Assembly (NCBI RefSeq): GCF_017354985.1
Contig: NZ_CP071501.1
Coordinates: 124,001 to 188,000 of the forward strand
DNA: 64,000 bases
Origin: Shewanella cyperi
GTDB taxonomy: Bacteria > Pseudomonadota > Gammaproteobacteria > Enterobacterales > Shewanellaceae
Direction: 5' to 3'
Shown here: positions 54,225 through 62,872 of the stretch, one piece after another
Numbering within the stretch: position 1 is the stretch's first letter
How the letters are laid out: each line of letters opens with the position of its first letter
Notes under the pieces: model-generated
Seen by the model: only the letters and a program-made list of their open reading frames with translations
Told to the model about the DNA's origin: nothing
The model's database searches: none
Translations under genes and position numbers: made by a program

Positions 54225-55121
54225 ATGCTTCTGGACATTCAGGAACTCACACAAAGCTACAAGGGCGGCAAGCTGGCCATAGACCAGTTGTCATTGACGG
54301 CCGGAGCCGGCATTTTGGGGCTGCTTGGCCCCAATGGCGCGGGCAAAACCTCATTAATGCGCATCCTGGCGACCATCAGCCAACCCAGCTCCGGCAAGGC
54401 CCTGTGGCGCGGTCAGGATATAGCAATGAATCCGTCACAGCTCCGTGGCGAGCTTGGCTACCTGCCGCAGTATTTCGGTGTCTACGATCAGCTCAGCGGC
54501 CGTGAATTCCTGCATTACCTTGCGGGTATGAAGGGGCTCAAACACGCGGACGCGGACAAACAAATCAGTGAATTGCTGGCAAGGTTGAACCTGCTGCCGG
54601 TGGCCGATACCTCATTGAGTCAATATTCGGGGGGCATGCGCCAGCGTATTGGGATAGCCCAGGCGCTGCTGAATGACCCTGCGCTATTGATAGTGGATGA
54701 GCCGACAGTGGGTCTTGATCCCCAGGAGCGGGCGGGTTTTCGCCAGTTGCTCAGCGAAGGTCGGGAAGAGCGCCTGGTGATCCTGTCGACCCACATAGTC
54801 TCGGATGTTGAATCCATTGCCGACACCATAGCCATTATGGCCGCCGGCAAGCTTATCCAACTGGGTTCACCCCAGGCACTGCAGGCCAAGGTGGCCGACA
54901 AATGTTGGCAATGCACTGTTTCACCGGCTGAGCTGACAGAGTTGCAACGGGATTTTGTGGTCAGCCACAGCACTCGTCAGGGGGATAGACTGCTGGTGAA
55001 CCTGGTAGCGGATCTGTGCCCTCATCCCGGCGCGCAGCGCCGGGCCCCCAGCCTCGAGGACGCCTACCTGTACTTTGTGGCCAACAAACCCGGCCCGCGC
55101 GCGCTGACCAAGGTGGCCTGA
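54225..55121 (+). CDS. ABC transporter ATP-binding protein
   Basis: A 298-residue ATPase with Walker A GPNGAGKTSL near residue 36, Q-loop YLPQYFGVYD, signature YSGGMRQR near residue 135, Walker B LLIVDEP and the histidine switch STHIVSD. The C-terminal 70 residues follow the ABC-2 exporter pattern and may regulate activity. It ends with TGATG shared with the start of the permease gene, so translation is coupled. The pair is likely an exporter; a sigma-54-type promoter lies upstream. Confidence 0.93.
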   Translation: MLLDIQELTQSYKGGKLAIDQLSLTAGAGILGLLGPNGAGKTSLMRILATISQPSSGKALWRGQDIAMNPSQLRGELGYLPQYFGVYDQLSGREFLHYLAGMKGLKHADADKQISELLARLNLLPVADTSLSQYSGGMRQRIGIAQALLNDPALLIVDEPTVGLDPQERAGFRQLLSEGREERLVILSTHIVSDVESIADTIAIMAAGKLIQLGSPQALQAKVADKCWQCTVSPAELTELQRDFVVSHSTRQGDRLLVNLVADLCPHPGAQRRAPSLEDAYLYFVANKPGPRALTKVA

Positions 55122-56662
55122 TGAACAGATTCCTGCAATCCGTCATGGCGGATTACCGTCAGCGTATCCGGCGCCAGAGCTTTCTGGCCACCCTGCTGCT
55201 GATGGCCGTGCTGACTATGCTGTTTTTCCCGTCCACGGACTCCGAGTACCAGACGCTGATCATCAATGATTACCGGGGTATTTATAACAGCGCCTGGCTT
55301 GGGATCTGCCTGGCCATGTTGAACATTATTTTCCTGCCCATCATCTGTTTCTATCTGATTAAAAACGCCATAGGCACGGATCGGAACACGGGCATAGGTG
55401 AGCTTATTGCCGCCACTCCGGTGAGCAAGAGCGCTTACCTGCTGGCAAAATGGACGGTTAACGTTGGCGTGCTGCTCAGCATAGTCATGGTGATGATGCT
55501 GACCCTGGTGTTTATCCAGCTCTATTACGGTGAAAGCCGCGAGATTGAACCCTGGTTGATACTTTGGCCGCAATTGGTGTTTGTGGTGCCCATGTTGCTG
55601 TTGATCGCCGCCGTGGCCCTGCTGTTTGAATCCGTGTCCTGGCTACGAGGTGGCTTGGGTAACTTGCTGTATTTCTTCCTCTGGACGGGCTCGATAGTGA
55701 ACATGGCCGAGAGCGGCTCCGGTCTCGGCCTAGTGATGAAACAACTTGAGACCGAGGTAGTACAGAAATTCGGTGAGCAGCAGTCCGGCATTAATCTGGG
55801 GGTCAGTATTGAACAGGGCTCGATGGAGGTGAAAACCTTTGTCTGGCAAGGTATTGATATTACAAGGGAGCTCGTGCTCAGCGGCTGGCCATTATTACTG
55901 GGCTGTGTGATAGCGTTAGGGTTTGCCGTGCTTTTCTTCGATCGCTTCAGGCATGTCGGTGCCCAGGGCTCAGGCATCAAGGCGCCGTCTTTCCTGGCTA
56001 AGCTCCTGTCCCGGGCCGGTCATTGGTGTGACTCGGGGTTGAGGGCAGTAACCCAGGGCTTCGGTTTCGGTCGCATGTTCCGCCTGGAGCTCTTGTTGCT
56101 GCTCAAGGGACAAAACCCCTATTGGTACCTGGGTTTGATTGGGCTAAATGTGGCTCAGCTGTTTGTTCCACAAGAAGTGTTGATGAACGCCCTGATCCCT
56201 GTGTCCTGGTTATTTTGTGTGCTGGTATTGTCCCAGCTGGGGTTGCAGGCAAGGCTCGCCAATACCCGGGAACTGTTGCTTTATGGGGGAGGGCAACGTT
56301 TGTTGCCATTGCTGAGTGCAGCAGCAGCCTTATTATTGCTGGCGTCCGCTGGCGGTTTGCTCAGGATGCTGTGCCAGGCCCAGTGGCTGATAGTGCTGCA
56401 AATGTTGATTGCCGTGGGCTTTACCCTGGCGCTGGCACACGCCTGCGGGCGACTTACCGGTACGTGCCGTACCTTTGAAATCCTGTATCCGGCGCTGTGG
56501 TACATAGGCCCGCTGCACGCCACCTTGTATATGGACTATTTCGGGGTTAACAGCCAGCAGAGTTGGCAGGCGGGTATACCGCTTTACGTGACAGCCCTGA
56601 CCCTGCTGTTGCTGTTTGTGGGTACGGTGAAGGCCAGAGTGGAGCTTGGCGGCAGGGCTTGA
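55121..56662 (+). CDS. ABC-2 type transporter permease
   Basis: A 513-residue membrane protein with about ten or more hydrophobic segments and a large loop between residues 195 and 260. The N-terminus has FLATLLLMAVLTMLFFPSTDSEYQ and then ICLAMLNIIFLPIICFYLIKNAI, RNTGIGELIAATPVSKSAYLLAKW, an ABC-2 permease pattern. It probably forms a channel with the ATPase just before it. The start at 55121 overlaps the ATPase stop by one base (TGATG). It converges with the M14 peptidase gene, with 19 bases between the ends. The substrate is unknown. Confidence 0.85.
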   Translation: MNRFLQSVMADYRQRIRRQSFLATLLLMAVLTMLFFPSTDSEYQTLIINDYRGIYNSAWLGICLAMLNIIFLPIICFYLIKNAIGTDRNTGIGELIAATPVSKSAYLLAKWTVNVGVLLSIVMVMMLTLVFIQLYYGESREIEPWLILWPQLVFVVPMLLLIAAVALLFESVSWLRGGLGNLLYFFLWTGSIVNMAESGSGLGLVMKQLETEVVQKFGEQQSGINLGVSIEQGSMEVKTFVWQGIDITRELVLSGWPLLLGCVIALGFAVLFFDRFRHVGAQGSGIKAPSFLAKLLSRAGHWCDSGLRAVTQGFGFGRMFRLELLLLLKGQNPYWYLGLIGLNVAQLFVPQEVLMNALIPVSWLFCVLVLSQLGLQARLANTRELLLYGGGQRLLPLLSAAAALLLLASAGGLLRMLCQAQWLIVLQMLIAVGFTLALAHACGRLTGTCRTFEILYPALWYIGPLHATLYMDYFGVNSQQSWQAGIPLYVTALTLLLLFVGTVKARVELGGRA

Positions 56663-56681
56663 ACCTGCCGCCGGTAAGGTG

Positions 56682-58493
56682 TCAGCGGCCCCGGTACACG
56701 GGATAACGCAGGTACTGGTTGTCATAGTAGGGGCTGCGCTCATAGAACCAGCGCAGGCGGGCATGGGGATCGGCGGCAAAGGCCGGATCCAGCAATGCCT
56801 GATCAAACTCGGCCTTGAGGCCGGGATTGTCCTGTAGCATCTTGGCGGCCATGGGCTCCACTGCATAGTCTTCCATGTACTCGGTGCGACTGAATATGGG
56901 GTTGAAGAAGCCCCATTGCAGCAGGGAGTCCGGTGATTGGGGCTCCAGCAGCATGATGGCGAGATCGCCCAGCGGCTGATCCGTTGGGATCTTCACTGTG
57001 CCGGCGGGCAGGGTCACGCTGACTTTTTCCAGCTTGCTGTCGGCCTTTACCCTGTGGCGCCCTTCGAAATCCTTGGTATCGAATACAGGATTGTCAAACC
57101 TGTACTGTTGCAATTTCATTTGTGTATCTTGTTTCAGTTCAGTCATCCGGATTCCATGCAGGCGCAGACGGGCTATCGCTTCCTGCCACTGGGGGGGGAT
57201 AAAGTAGGCCGCCGGGCGGCTGACCTTGATTCCTGCCTTGGTGCTGCCCAGCACCGGCAGTTGCGGATAGAGCTTGGGTTCACCCAGCCAGCGCACCACC
57301 TTGGTGCCTGAAATGGAACTGGTCTCGGTTTTATAATCTATACCCTTGAAATCCCACCCCTGTGGCTGAATTTCATCTTCCCAGGTGAGGGTGATGAGTT
57401 GGGCGTAATGAAAGCTGTCCTTCATGATCGCGGCTTTCAGCGACGTGGCCTCGGTGGCCACGGTTTTCAGGGTTTGTTCCAGCATCACATAGGTGCCGAG
57501 CACCCTTTGCCTGAAGGGTTTGAGGCTGTGGTTCTCAATCAGAATGGTAGGCAGGTGGCGGGCGTCGCCATAACCGTTGGAGAAGCGGGGCGTGGCGCGC
57601 CACCAGGACATGCCCTTGGATAAATCAGTTTCATCGAGGGCGAAAATCAATTGGCCGGGAATATGGCCTGCGTCGCTCAGGGCTGTCTCGACCGCAGGGC
57701 GATAATGGCTGTCGAGCCAGCCATAAATGGCCGGACTCAGGCCCTGGGGCAGGTTATAGCCGAAAGTGACATCGTATTGGTAATCGATGCCGTCGGTCAC
57801 ATGTACATCTATGTAGAGTTGGGGTTGCCACTCATTGATGGCGCTCAGCATCAACTGCATTTCCAGGGTATCGGCCTTGGCGTAGTCACGGTTGAGGTTG
57901 AGATTGCGGGCGTTGGTGCGCCAGCCCATGTGTTTGGGACCTCGCTGGTTGACCCGGTTGAATTCGCTGCTGCGTTCGTGGGCGTCGACGCTGAAAATCG
58001 GCACAAACAGCAGGTTGGCACCATCAAGCAGCCCGGCCTTGGTACCCATGGCTATGTCCCTGAGCAACATCATGCCGGCATCCTTCCCATCAATTTCACC
58101 TGAATGAATGCCTGCCTGAACCAACACAGTGGGTTTGCCATTATCGGCCAGCGACTTGGGGGTATCCGCACCTTCGGTGGAAGCCACTATCATCCAGAGA
58201 TCCCGTCCCTGTGGGCTCTTGCCCAGGCTGACCTTCTGCACCATGGGACTCTGGGCCACCAGTTTATCCAGCCATTCCATGGTGGTTCGATAGTCGGGAC
58301 TATCAAGCCCCGCGCTTTGTTCGAACGGTGTGGCCCAGGGATCGTTCGCCTCGCGCATCAACGCCAGGCTGGCGCCCTGCCAATCCACCTTCGGAGGCAG
58401 TATATCGTCATTGATATAGGTAAGGTCGGCACCGTTGGCACCGGGCAGCAGGGTCAAGGCAAATAACATGAGTGAAAGGGAGGACAGGCGCAT
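56682..58493 (-). CDS. M14-family zinc carboxypeptidase-like protein
   Basis: A 603-residue secreted enzyme with a signal peptide (residues 1-21, LSLMLFALTLLPGANG). The M14 motif is HSGEIDGKDAGMM near residue 132 (zinc-binding His and Glu) and the third ligand is probably in YIDVHVTDGIDYQYD near residue 230. Further conserved parts are MVQKVSLGKSPQGRDLWM and TILIENHSLKPFRQRV with the possible catalytic glutamate. The C-terminal part beyond residue 400 is not typical of carboxypeptidase A and may be a beta domain. Periplasmic or exported. The gene is single. Confidence 0.88.
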   Translation of the reverse strand: MRLSSLSLMLFALTLLPGANGADLTYINDDILPPKVDWQGASLALMREANDPWATPFEQSAGLDSPDYRTTMEWLDKLVAQSPMVQKVSLGKSPQGRDLWMIVASTEGADTPKSLADNGKPTVLVQAGIHSGEIDGKDAGMMLLRDIAMGTKAGLLDGANLLFVPIFSVDAHERSSEFNRVNQRGPKHMGWRTNARNLNLNRDYAKADTLEMQLMLSAINEWQPQLYIDVHVTDGIDYQYDVTFGYNLPQGLSPAIYGWLDSHYRPAVETALSDAGHIPGQLIFALDETDLSKGMSWWRATPRFSNGYGDARHLPTILIENHSLKPFRQRVLGTYVMLEQTLKTVATEATSLKAAIMKDSFHYAQLITLTWEDEIQPQGWDFKGIDYKTETSSISGTKVVRWLGEPKLYPQLPVLGSTKAGIKVSRPAAYFIPPQWQEAIARLRLHGIRMTELKQDTQMKLQQYRFDNPVFDTKDFEGRHRVKADSKLEKVSVTLPAGTVKIPTDQPLGDLAIMLLEPQSPDSLLQWGFFNPIFSRTEYMEDYAVEPMAAKMLQDNPGLKAEFDQALLDPAFAADPHARLRWFYERSPYYDNQYLRYPVYRGR

Positions 58494-58613
58494 GACACAC
58501 TCCGCAATTGGCAGGCTGTTGTAATTATTGGGGACTTATCTTTCTATAAATGCTCCCTCGCCGCAAGCTGAGAATGGCGCCGGCGCCAGGATTTTATCTG
58601 TAAATTGGTGCAA

Positions 58614-58640
58614 TAAAAAAACGGCTCCCTGAGGAGCCGC
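58614..58640 (-). terminator. Rho-independent terminator of pckA
   Basis: On the minus strand CGGCTCC-TCAG-GGAGCCG (58639-58622) followed by seven or more T. Confidence 0.85.
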
Positions 58641-58668
58641 TTTCAATGCCGGTATCACGACATCAGAT

Positions 58669-60210
58669 TCAGGCCTTGGGGCCGGCGTTTCTGATGGAGT
58701 CAGGTACCTGATATTTGGCGAAGTTGGCCTGGAAGGCCTTGGCCAGTTTGGCGGCGTACTCGGCATACTGGCCCTTATCGGCCCAGGTGTTGACCGGATT
58801 CAGCAGCTTGCTGTCTACGCCAGGCACTGCGACCGGGATATCCAGGTTCAGCTGTTCCAGGTGCTCGGTTTCTACATCCTTCAGATCGCCGTTGACAATG
58901 GCGTCAACGATGGCGCGGGTGGTCGGGATGTCAAAACGCTTGCCCACACCGTATGGACCACCGGTCCAGCCTGTGTTCACCAGGTATACCTGGCTGCCGA
59001 AGCTTTCAATACGCTTCATCAGCAGCTCGGCGTACACGCCTGCAGGACGCGGGAAGAAAGGTGCGCCGAAGCAGGTGGAGAAGGTGGACTGGATGGCGGC
59101 GGTAGAGCCAATCTCGGTAGAACCCACCTTGGCGGTGTAGCCGGACAGGAAGTGATAAGCAGCCTGTTCCTTGGACAGCTTGGACACGGGAGGCAAGACA
59201 CCGGACACGTCGCAGGTCAGGAACACTACGGCGTGGGGTTCACCACCGCGGTTGTCTTCCTTGCGCTGGGCAATGTGCTCCAGAGGATAGGCGGCGCGGG
59301 TGTTCTCGGTCAGGCTGGAATTCTTGTAGTCTGGGATACGGTTTTCATCCATGACCACGTTTTCCAGCACTGTGCCGAAATGGATTGCGTCCCAAATCAC
59401 CGGCTCGTTCTTTTGGCTCAGGTCGATACACTTGGCGTAGCAACCGCCTTCGATGTTGAACACACCGCGGGGTGCCCAGCCGTGCTCATCATCACCGATC
59501 AGGAAACGCTTGGGATCGGCAGACAGTGTGGTCTTACCGGTGCCGGACAGGCCGAAGAACAGGGTAGTGTCGCCGGCATGGCCCACGTTGGCGGAGCAGT
59601 GCATTGGCAGCACGCCCTTGGCGGGCAGCAGGAAGTTCTGCACCGAGAACATGGCTTTTTTCATTTCACCGGCGTACTTGAGACCGGCCAGCAGCACTTT
59701 GCGCTCGGCGAAATTGAGGATAACTGTGGCGTCTGAGTTGGTGCGGTCGCGCTCAGGCTGACACACAAATCCCGGGGCATTAATGACTTGCCAGGTGGGC
59801 TTGCCGGCCTGGTTGAAGTGCTCAGGGATGATAAACAGGTTACGGGCGAACAGTTGGTGCCAGGCGTACTCTGTGGTCACTGTGACCGGCAGGTAGTGCT
59901 CAGGGTCGGCACCGACTTCCAGATCGGAAACGAAAACTTCTTTGTCGGCCAGATAGGCTTCAACGCGGTTCCACAGCTGGGTGAAGGCTTCGGCATCAAA
60001 GGCCTGGTTAACCGGACCCCATTCGATTTCATTTTCGGTTGAGGCTTCTCTTACGATAAAGCGATCACCGGGTGAACGACCTGTACGGGCACCGGTTTTG
60101 GCAACCAGAGCTCCATTTGCGGTCAATTCTCCCTCGCCACGTGCCAGGGCCAGTTCAACAAGCAGGGCAGTTGAGGGATTACGGTGTACGCGGTTAGCTC
60201 CTTCCGCCAT
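58669..60210 (-). CDS. pckA: Phosphoenolpyruvate carboxykinase (ATP)
   Basis: A 513-residue ATP-type PEPCK, converting oxaloacetate and ATP to phosphoenolpyruvate, CO2 and ADP in gluconeogenesis. The start at 60210 ([14 protein letters not shown]) matches the family N-terminus and has GGAG upstream; the six extra residues at 60228 are less likely. Hallmarks are [24 protein letters not shown], the kinase-1a P-loop [16 protein letters not shown] near residue 235, the metal site LIGDDEHGW and [14 protein letters not shown], and [15 protein letters not shown]. Single gene with its own terminator. Confidence 0.97.
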   Translation of the reverse strand: MAEGANRVHRNPSTALLVELALARGEGELTANGALVAKTGARTGRSPGDRFIVREASTENEIEWGPVNQAFDAEAFTQLWNRVEAYLADKEVFVSDLEVGADPEHYLPVTVTTEYAWHQLFARNLFIIPEHFNQAGKPTWQVINAPGFVCQPERDRTNSDATVILNFAERKVLLAGLKYAGEMKKAMFSVQNFLLPAKGVLPMHCSANVGHAGDTTLFFGLSGTGKTTLSADPKRFLIGDDEHGWAPRGVFNIEGGCYAKCIDLSQKNEPVIWDAIHFGTVLENVVMDENRIPDYKNSSLTENTRAAYPLEHIAQRKEDNRGGEPHAVVFLTCDVSGVLPPVSKLSKEQAAYHFLSGYTAKVGSTEIGSTAAIQSTFSTCFGAPFFPRPAGVYAELLMKRIESFGSQVYLVNTGWTGGPYGVGKRFDIPTTRAIVDAIVNGDLKDVETEHLEQLNLDIPVAVPGVDSKLLNPVNTWADKGQYAEYAAKLAKAFQANFAKYQVPDSIRNAGPKA

Positions 60211-60368
60211 AGGTAAGGTCTCCATCATTTTTGTTCGAGGTGTAATGTTGATACCGATCTATGTTGCCGGTTTTGTTTTTCGACGGGCCCGGATTGGGCG
60301 GGCCTGGCGTAGGCGCGATTGTACCCGAATCGGCGGCCAATGTGTGAGTTGGATCTGCAAAATCACCT

Positions 60369-60398
60369 AAAAAAACGGGCGTCAAAACTGACGCCCGT
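60369..60398 (-). terminator. Rho-independent terminator of hslO
   Basis: On the minus strand ACGGGCGTC, loop AGTTTT, GACGCCCGT (arms at 60390-60398 and 60375-60383) followed by a T-run. Confidence 0.88.
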
Positions 60399-60416
60399 CT
60401 TATGCTGTGACCAGGA

Positions 60417-61277
60417 TCACTGTGGTGTGTCCGGCGCCTGGGTGTTGGCGTAAAGCGCCTGAACATCAATGGCATCAAAACGGTAGTGGCTGTTGCAGTA
60501 TTCACAACCCAATTCAATGATGCCCTTCTCGGCCAGCAGGTGCATGACTTCATCCCTGTCGAGGGTACGGATGGCGGCTGCACTCTTTTCCCGCGAGCAG
60601 GTGCATTTGAAGCTGATATCTATGGGGTCAAACAGTCTGACCTGCTCCTGGTGATACAGGCGATGCAGCACTTCCTCGGCCGGCAGGCCAAGCAGCTCTT
60701 CCTGTTTAATGGTATCTGTCAGCTGGCTGAGGTGGTCAAAATCCGCCAGGTTGCCGTCTTCACTGGGCAATACCTGCAACAGCATGCCGCCCGCGGTATG
60801 GCCATCGGCGAACAGTTTGATCATGGTGGGCAATTGCTCTGACTGCTGGAAATAGTCTTCCAGGCAGGCCGCCAGAGTTCCCTTGTCCAGCGCAATCACG
60901 CCTTGATAGCGCTCGCCTTCTTCCGGGGTGAGGGTGATGACCATATAGCCCTTGCCGAACAGCTGGCTCAGACTCGCATCATCGGCCAGCTCACCTTCCC
61001 AGCGAGCCACGCCGCGCAGCTCCTGATTATGATTGCCGTTGATGACGGCCATGGACACCGGGCCGTTGCCCTGCAACTGCACCCCAATGTCACCACTGAA
61101 CTTGAGGGTCGCTGTGATAAGCGAGGTAGCGGCAAGCAGCTCTCCCAGCAGGCGTTGCAATACCGGCGGATAGCTGTGGGCATTGACTATGGCCTGGTAG
61201 CTGTCGGCCAGTTGTACCAGCTCACCACGAACGTCTGCATTTTCAAAAAGATAACGGTAAAGTGTGTCTTTGTTCAT
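60417..61277 (-). CDS. hslO: Redox-regulated chaperone Hsp33
   Basis: A 286-residue Hsp33, which holds unfolded proteins when the cell is oxidised. The C-terminal zinc/redox switch is complete: CTCSREK and CEYCNSHY supply the four cysteines (CxC and CxxC). The N-terminal domain has ETLYRYLF-type sequence ([20 protein letters not shown]) and [15 protein letters not shown]. Length is normal (E. coli 292). The gene lies 12 bases after hslR on the same strand, an arrangement found in other gammaproteobacteria. Confidence 0.96.
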   Translation of the reverse strand: MNKDTLYRYLFENADVRGELVQLADSYQAIVNAHSYPPVLQRLLGELLAATSLITATLKFSGDIGVQLQGNGPVSMAVINGNHNQELRGVARWEGELADDASLSQLFGKGYMVITLTPEEGERYQGVIALDKGTLAACLEDYFQQSEQLPTMIKLFADGHTAGGMLLQVLPSEDGNLADFDHLSQLTDTIKQEELLGLPAEEVLHRLYHQEQVRLFDPIDISFKCTCSREKSAAAIRTLDRDEVMHLLAEKGIIELGCEYCNSHYRFDAIDVQALYANTQAPDTPQ

Positions 61278-61289
61278 CTCGGTTCTCGA

Positions 61290-61697
61290 TTACTCTGAGC
61301 CGCTTTTTATCCGCAGCAGCTCACGTCGTTGTTTCTTGTCCGGTTTGCTGTCGGGCGCCGGATTGTGCAGGTTCAGGCGTCTGGCCTCGGCATTGCGGGC
61401 GCGCTTGTCAACACTGGCCTGTGTTTCTTTATACAGGGTCTGGGCTACCTCGGCGCCCTGGCGCTGTTCCGACAGCTTTTCTATCACTATCTCTTTTTCG
61501 TCATATCCCTGGCGTAATTTCAACACGGCGCCAACTTCAGCATTTCTGCTGCATTTGGCCCTTTGACCGTTGTAGGTCACCTTGCCGCCGTTGATCATTT
61601 CCTTGGCCAAAGCCCGGGTTTTATAGAATCGCGCTGCCCATAACCATTTGTCCAGGCGAACAGAAGTGGGCTCAGCAGCAGATTTTTTTGAATCCAT
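61290..61697 (-). CDS. hslR: Ribosome-associated heat shock protein Hsp15
   Basis: A 135-residue S4-domain protein that recycles stalled 50S subunits carrying nascent chains. The S4 motif is VRLDKWLWAARFYKTRALAKEMINGGKV, starting near residue 14 and covering the RNA-binding surface. The C-terminus is basic. The start at 61697 (MDSKKSAAE) has GGAG six bases before it; the frame continuing to 61937 would run through the shared promoter region with gspC. It is the first gene of the hslR-hslO operon, divergent from gspC. Confidence 0.94.
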   Translation of the reverse strand: MDSKKSAAEPTSVRLDKWLWAARFYKTRALAKEMINGGKVTYNGQRAKCSRNAEVGAVLKLRQGYDEKEIVIEKLSEQRQGAEVAQTLYKETQASVDKRARNAEARRLNLHNPAPDSKPDKKQRRELLRIKSGSE

Positions 61698-61937
61698 CAT
61701 GGTCTCCACGGCAAATTGGCCCATAATCAAAGTCACTGCGTTGAACTGCCAGCGAATATTGGGGTCAATGACTAGTCCGGGTGCCGATTTAGGCGCGCAA
61801 ACGTAGCACATTTGCCGAATTTTCGCCACTTTCAGCGCTGTTATGGGCTTGTTGCCCAATTGCGACTGGGTTAGCATGGCGCATGGAATTTCTCGATAAC
61901 AATCAGAACAGAGACCTGTATAGAGGGTCCGTATCAT

Positions 61938-62843
61938 ATGGATTTATTGGACAATGTTTTAGCCAAGGCCAATGCACTACCGCATCGGCACCTGAGTCGA
62001 CTGGCCTTCTGGGCTGGTTTTGTGTTGTGCATTTATTTGCTTGCAGCCATTAGTTGGAAGCTGGTACCTGCACCCGCCGAAACCGGCCAATGGCGCCCCT
62101 CACCCGTCCAGGGCCAGAATTCCGGCCCCGTGGATATCAGCGGCCTTAGGCTGCTGTTCGGCAAGGCTGACACCAGCCAGCCCAAACCGGAACCCGTGGC
62201 CGAAGTCATTACCGACGCACCCAAGACCAGTCTGTCAATCCAGCTGACCGGGGTGGTGGCGTCCACCGCTGAACAACATGGTTTGGCTATTATTGAGTCT
62301 TCCGGTGGTCAGGAAACCTATGCCCTGGGTGACAAGATCAAGGGTACCTCTGCCTCCCTCAAGGAGGTGTATGCCGATCGGATTATCATCACCAACGGTG
62401 GCCGTTACGAGACCCTGATGCTTGACGGTCTGCAATACACCACCCAGAGCGACGTCAACGCTCAGCTGCAACAGGCCAAATCGGACGCTGCGGTACGCAA
62501 GGTCGACAGGCGCCATGATCGTGAGGTCAGCGAAGGCCTGTCAGACTCCCGCGAAGAGTTGCTGGCCGATCCCAGCAAGATCACAGATTACATAGCTATC
62601 TCACCCGTCAACCAAGGTGACCAGCTGATGGGATATCGACTCAATCCCGGAAAAGATCCCGGATTGTTTCAACAGGCCGGCTTTAAGCCCAATGATTTGG
62701 CCAAATCCATTAACGGCTATGACCTGACGGTCGGTTCCCAGGCGTTGGAGCTGATGGCCCAGTTATCCGAATTGACCGAGATGTCGGTCATGGTGGAGCG
62801 GGAAGGGCAATTGGTCGAAATCATGTTTAGTTTGCCGCAATAA
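61938..62843 (+). CDS. gspC: Type II secretion system protein C
   Basis: A 301-residue GspC, the inner-membrane component that contacts the secretin. Residues 15-45 hold a single membrane helix (LAFWAGFVLCIYLLAAISW), followed by the HR domain around residues 85-170 (DISGLRLLFGKADTS and later SIQLTGVVAS) and a C-terminal PDZ domain (GDQLMGYRLNPGKDP to SLPQ). It begins the gsp operon, 240 bases from hslR, and the next gene gspD follows 29 bases later. Substrates probably include GlyGly-CTERM proteins such as the two adhesins of this window. Confidence 0.95.
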   Translation: MDLLDNVLAKANALPHRHLSRLAFWAGFVLCIYLLAAISWKLVPAPAETGQWRPSPVQGQNSGPVDISGLRLLFGKADTSQPKPEPVAEVITDAPKTSLSIQLTGVVASTAEQHGLAIIESSGGQETYALGDKIKGTSASLKEVYADRIIITNGGRYETLMLDGLQYTTQSDVNAQLQQAKSDAAVRKVDRRHDREVSEGLSDSREELLADPSKITDYIAISPVNQGDQLMGYRLNPGKDPGLFQQAGFKPNDLAKSINGYDLTVGSQALELMAQLSELTEMSVMVEREGQLVEIMFSLPQ

Positions 62844-62872
62844 GAAGCACAGGCATTAGGGGAAGAACAACA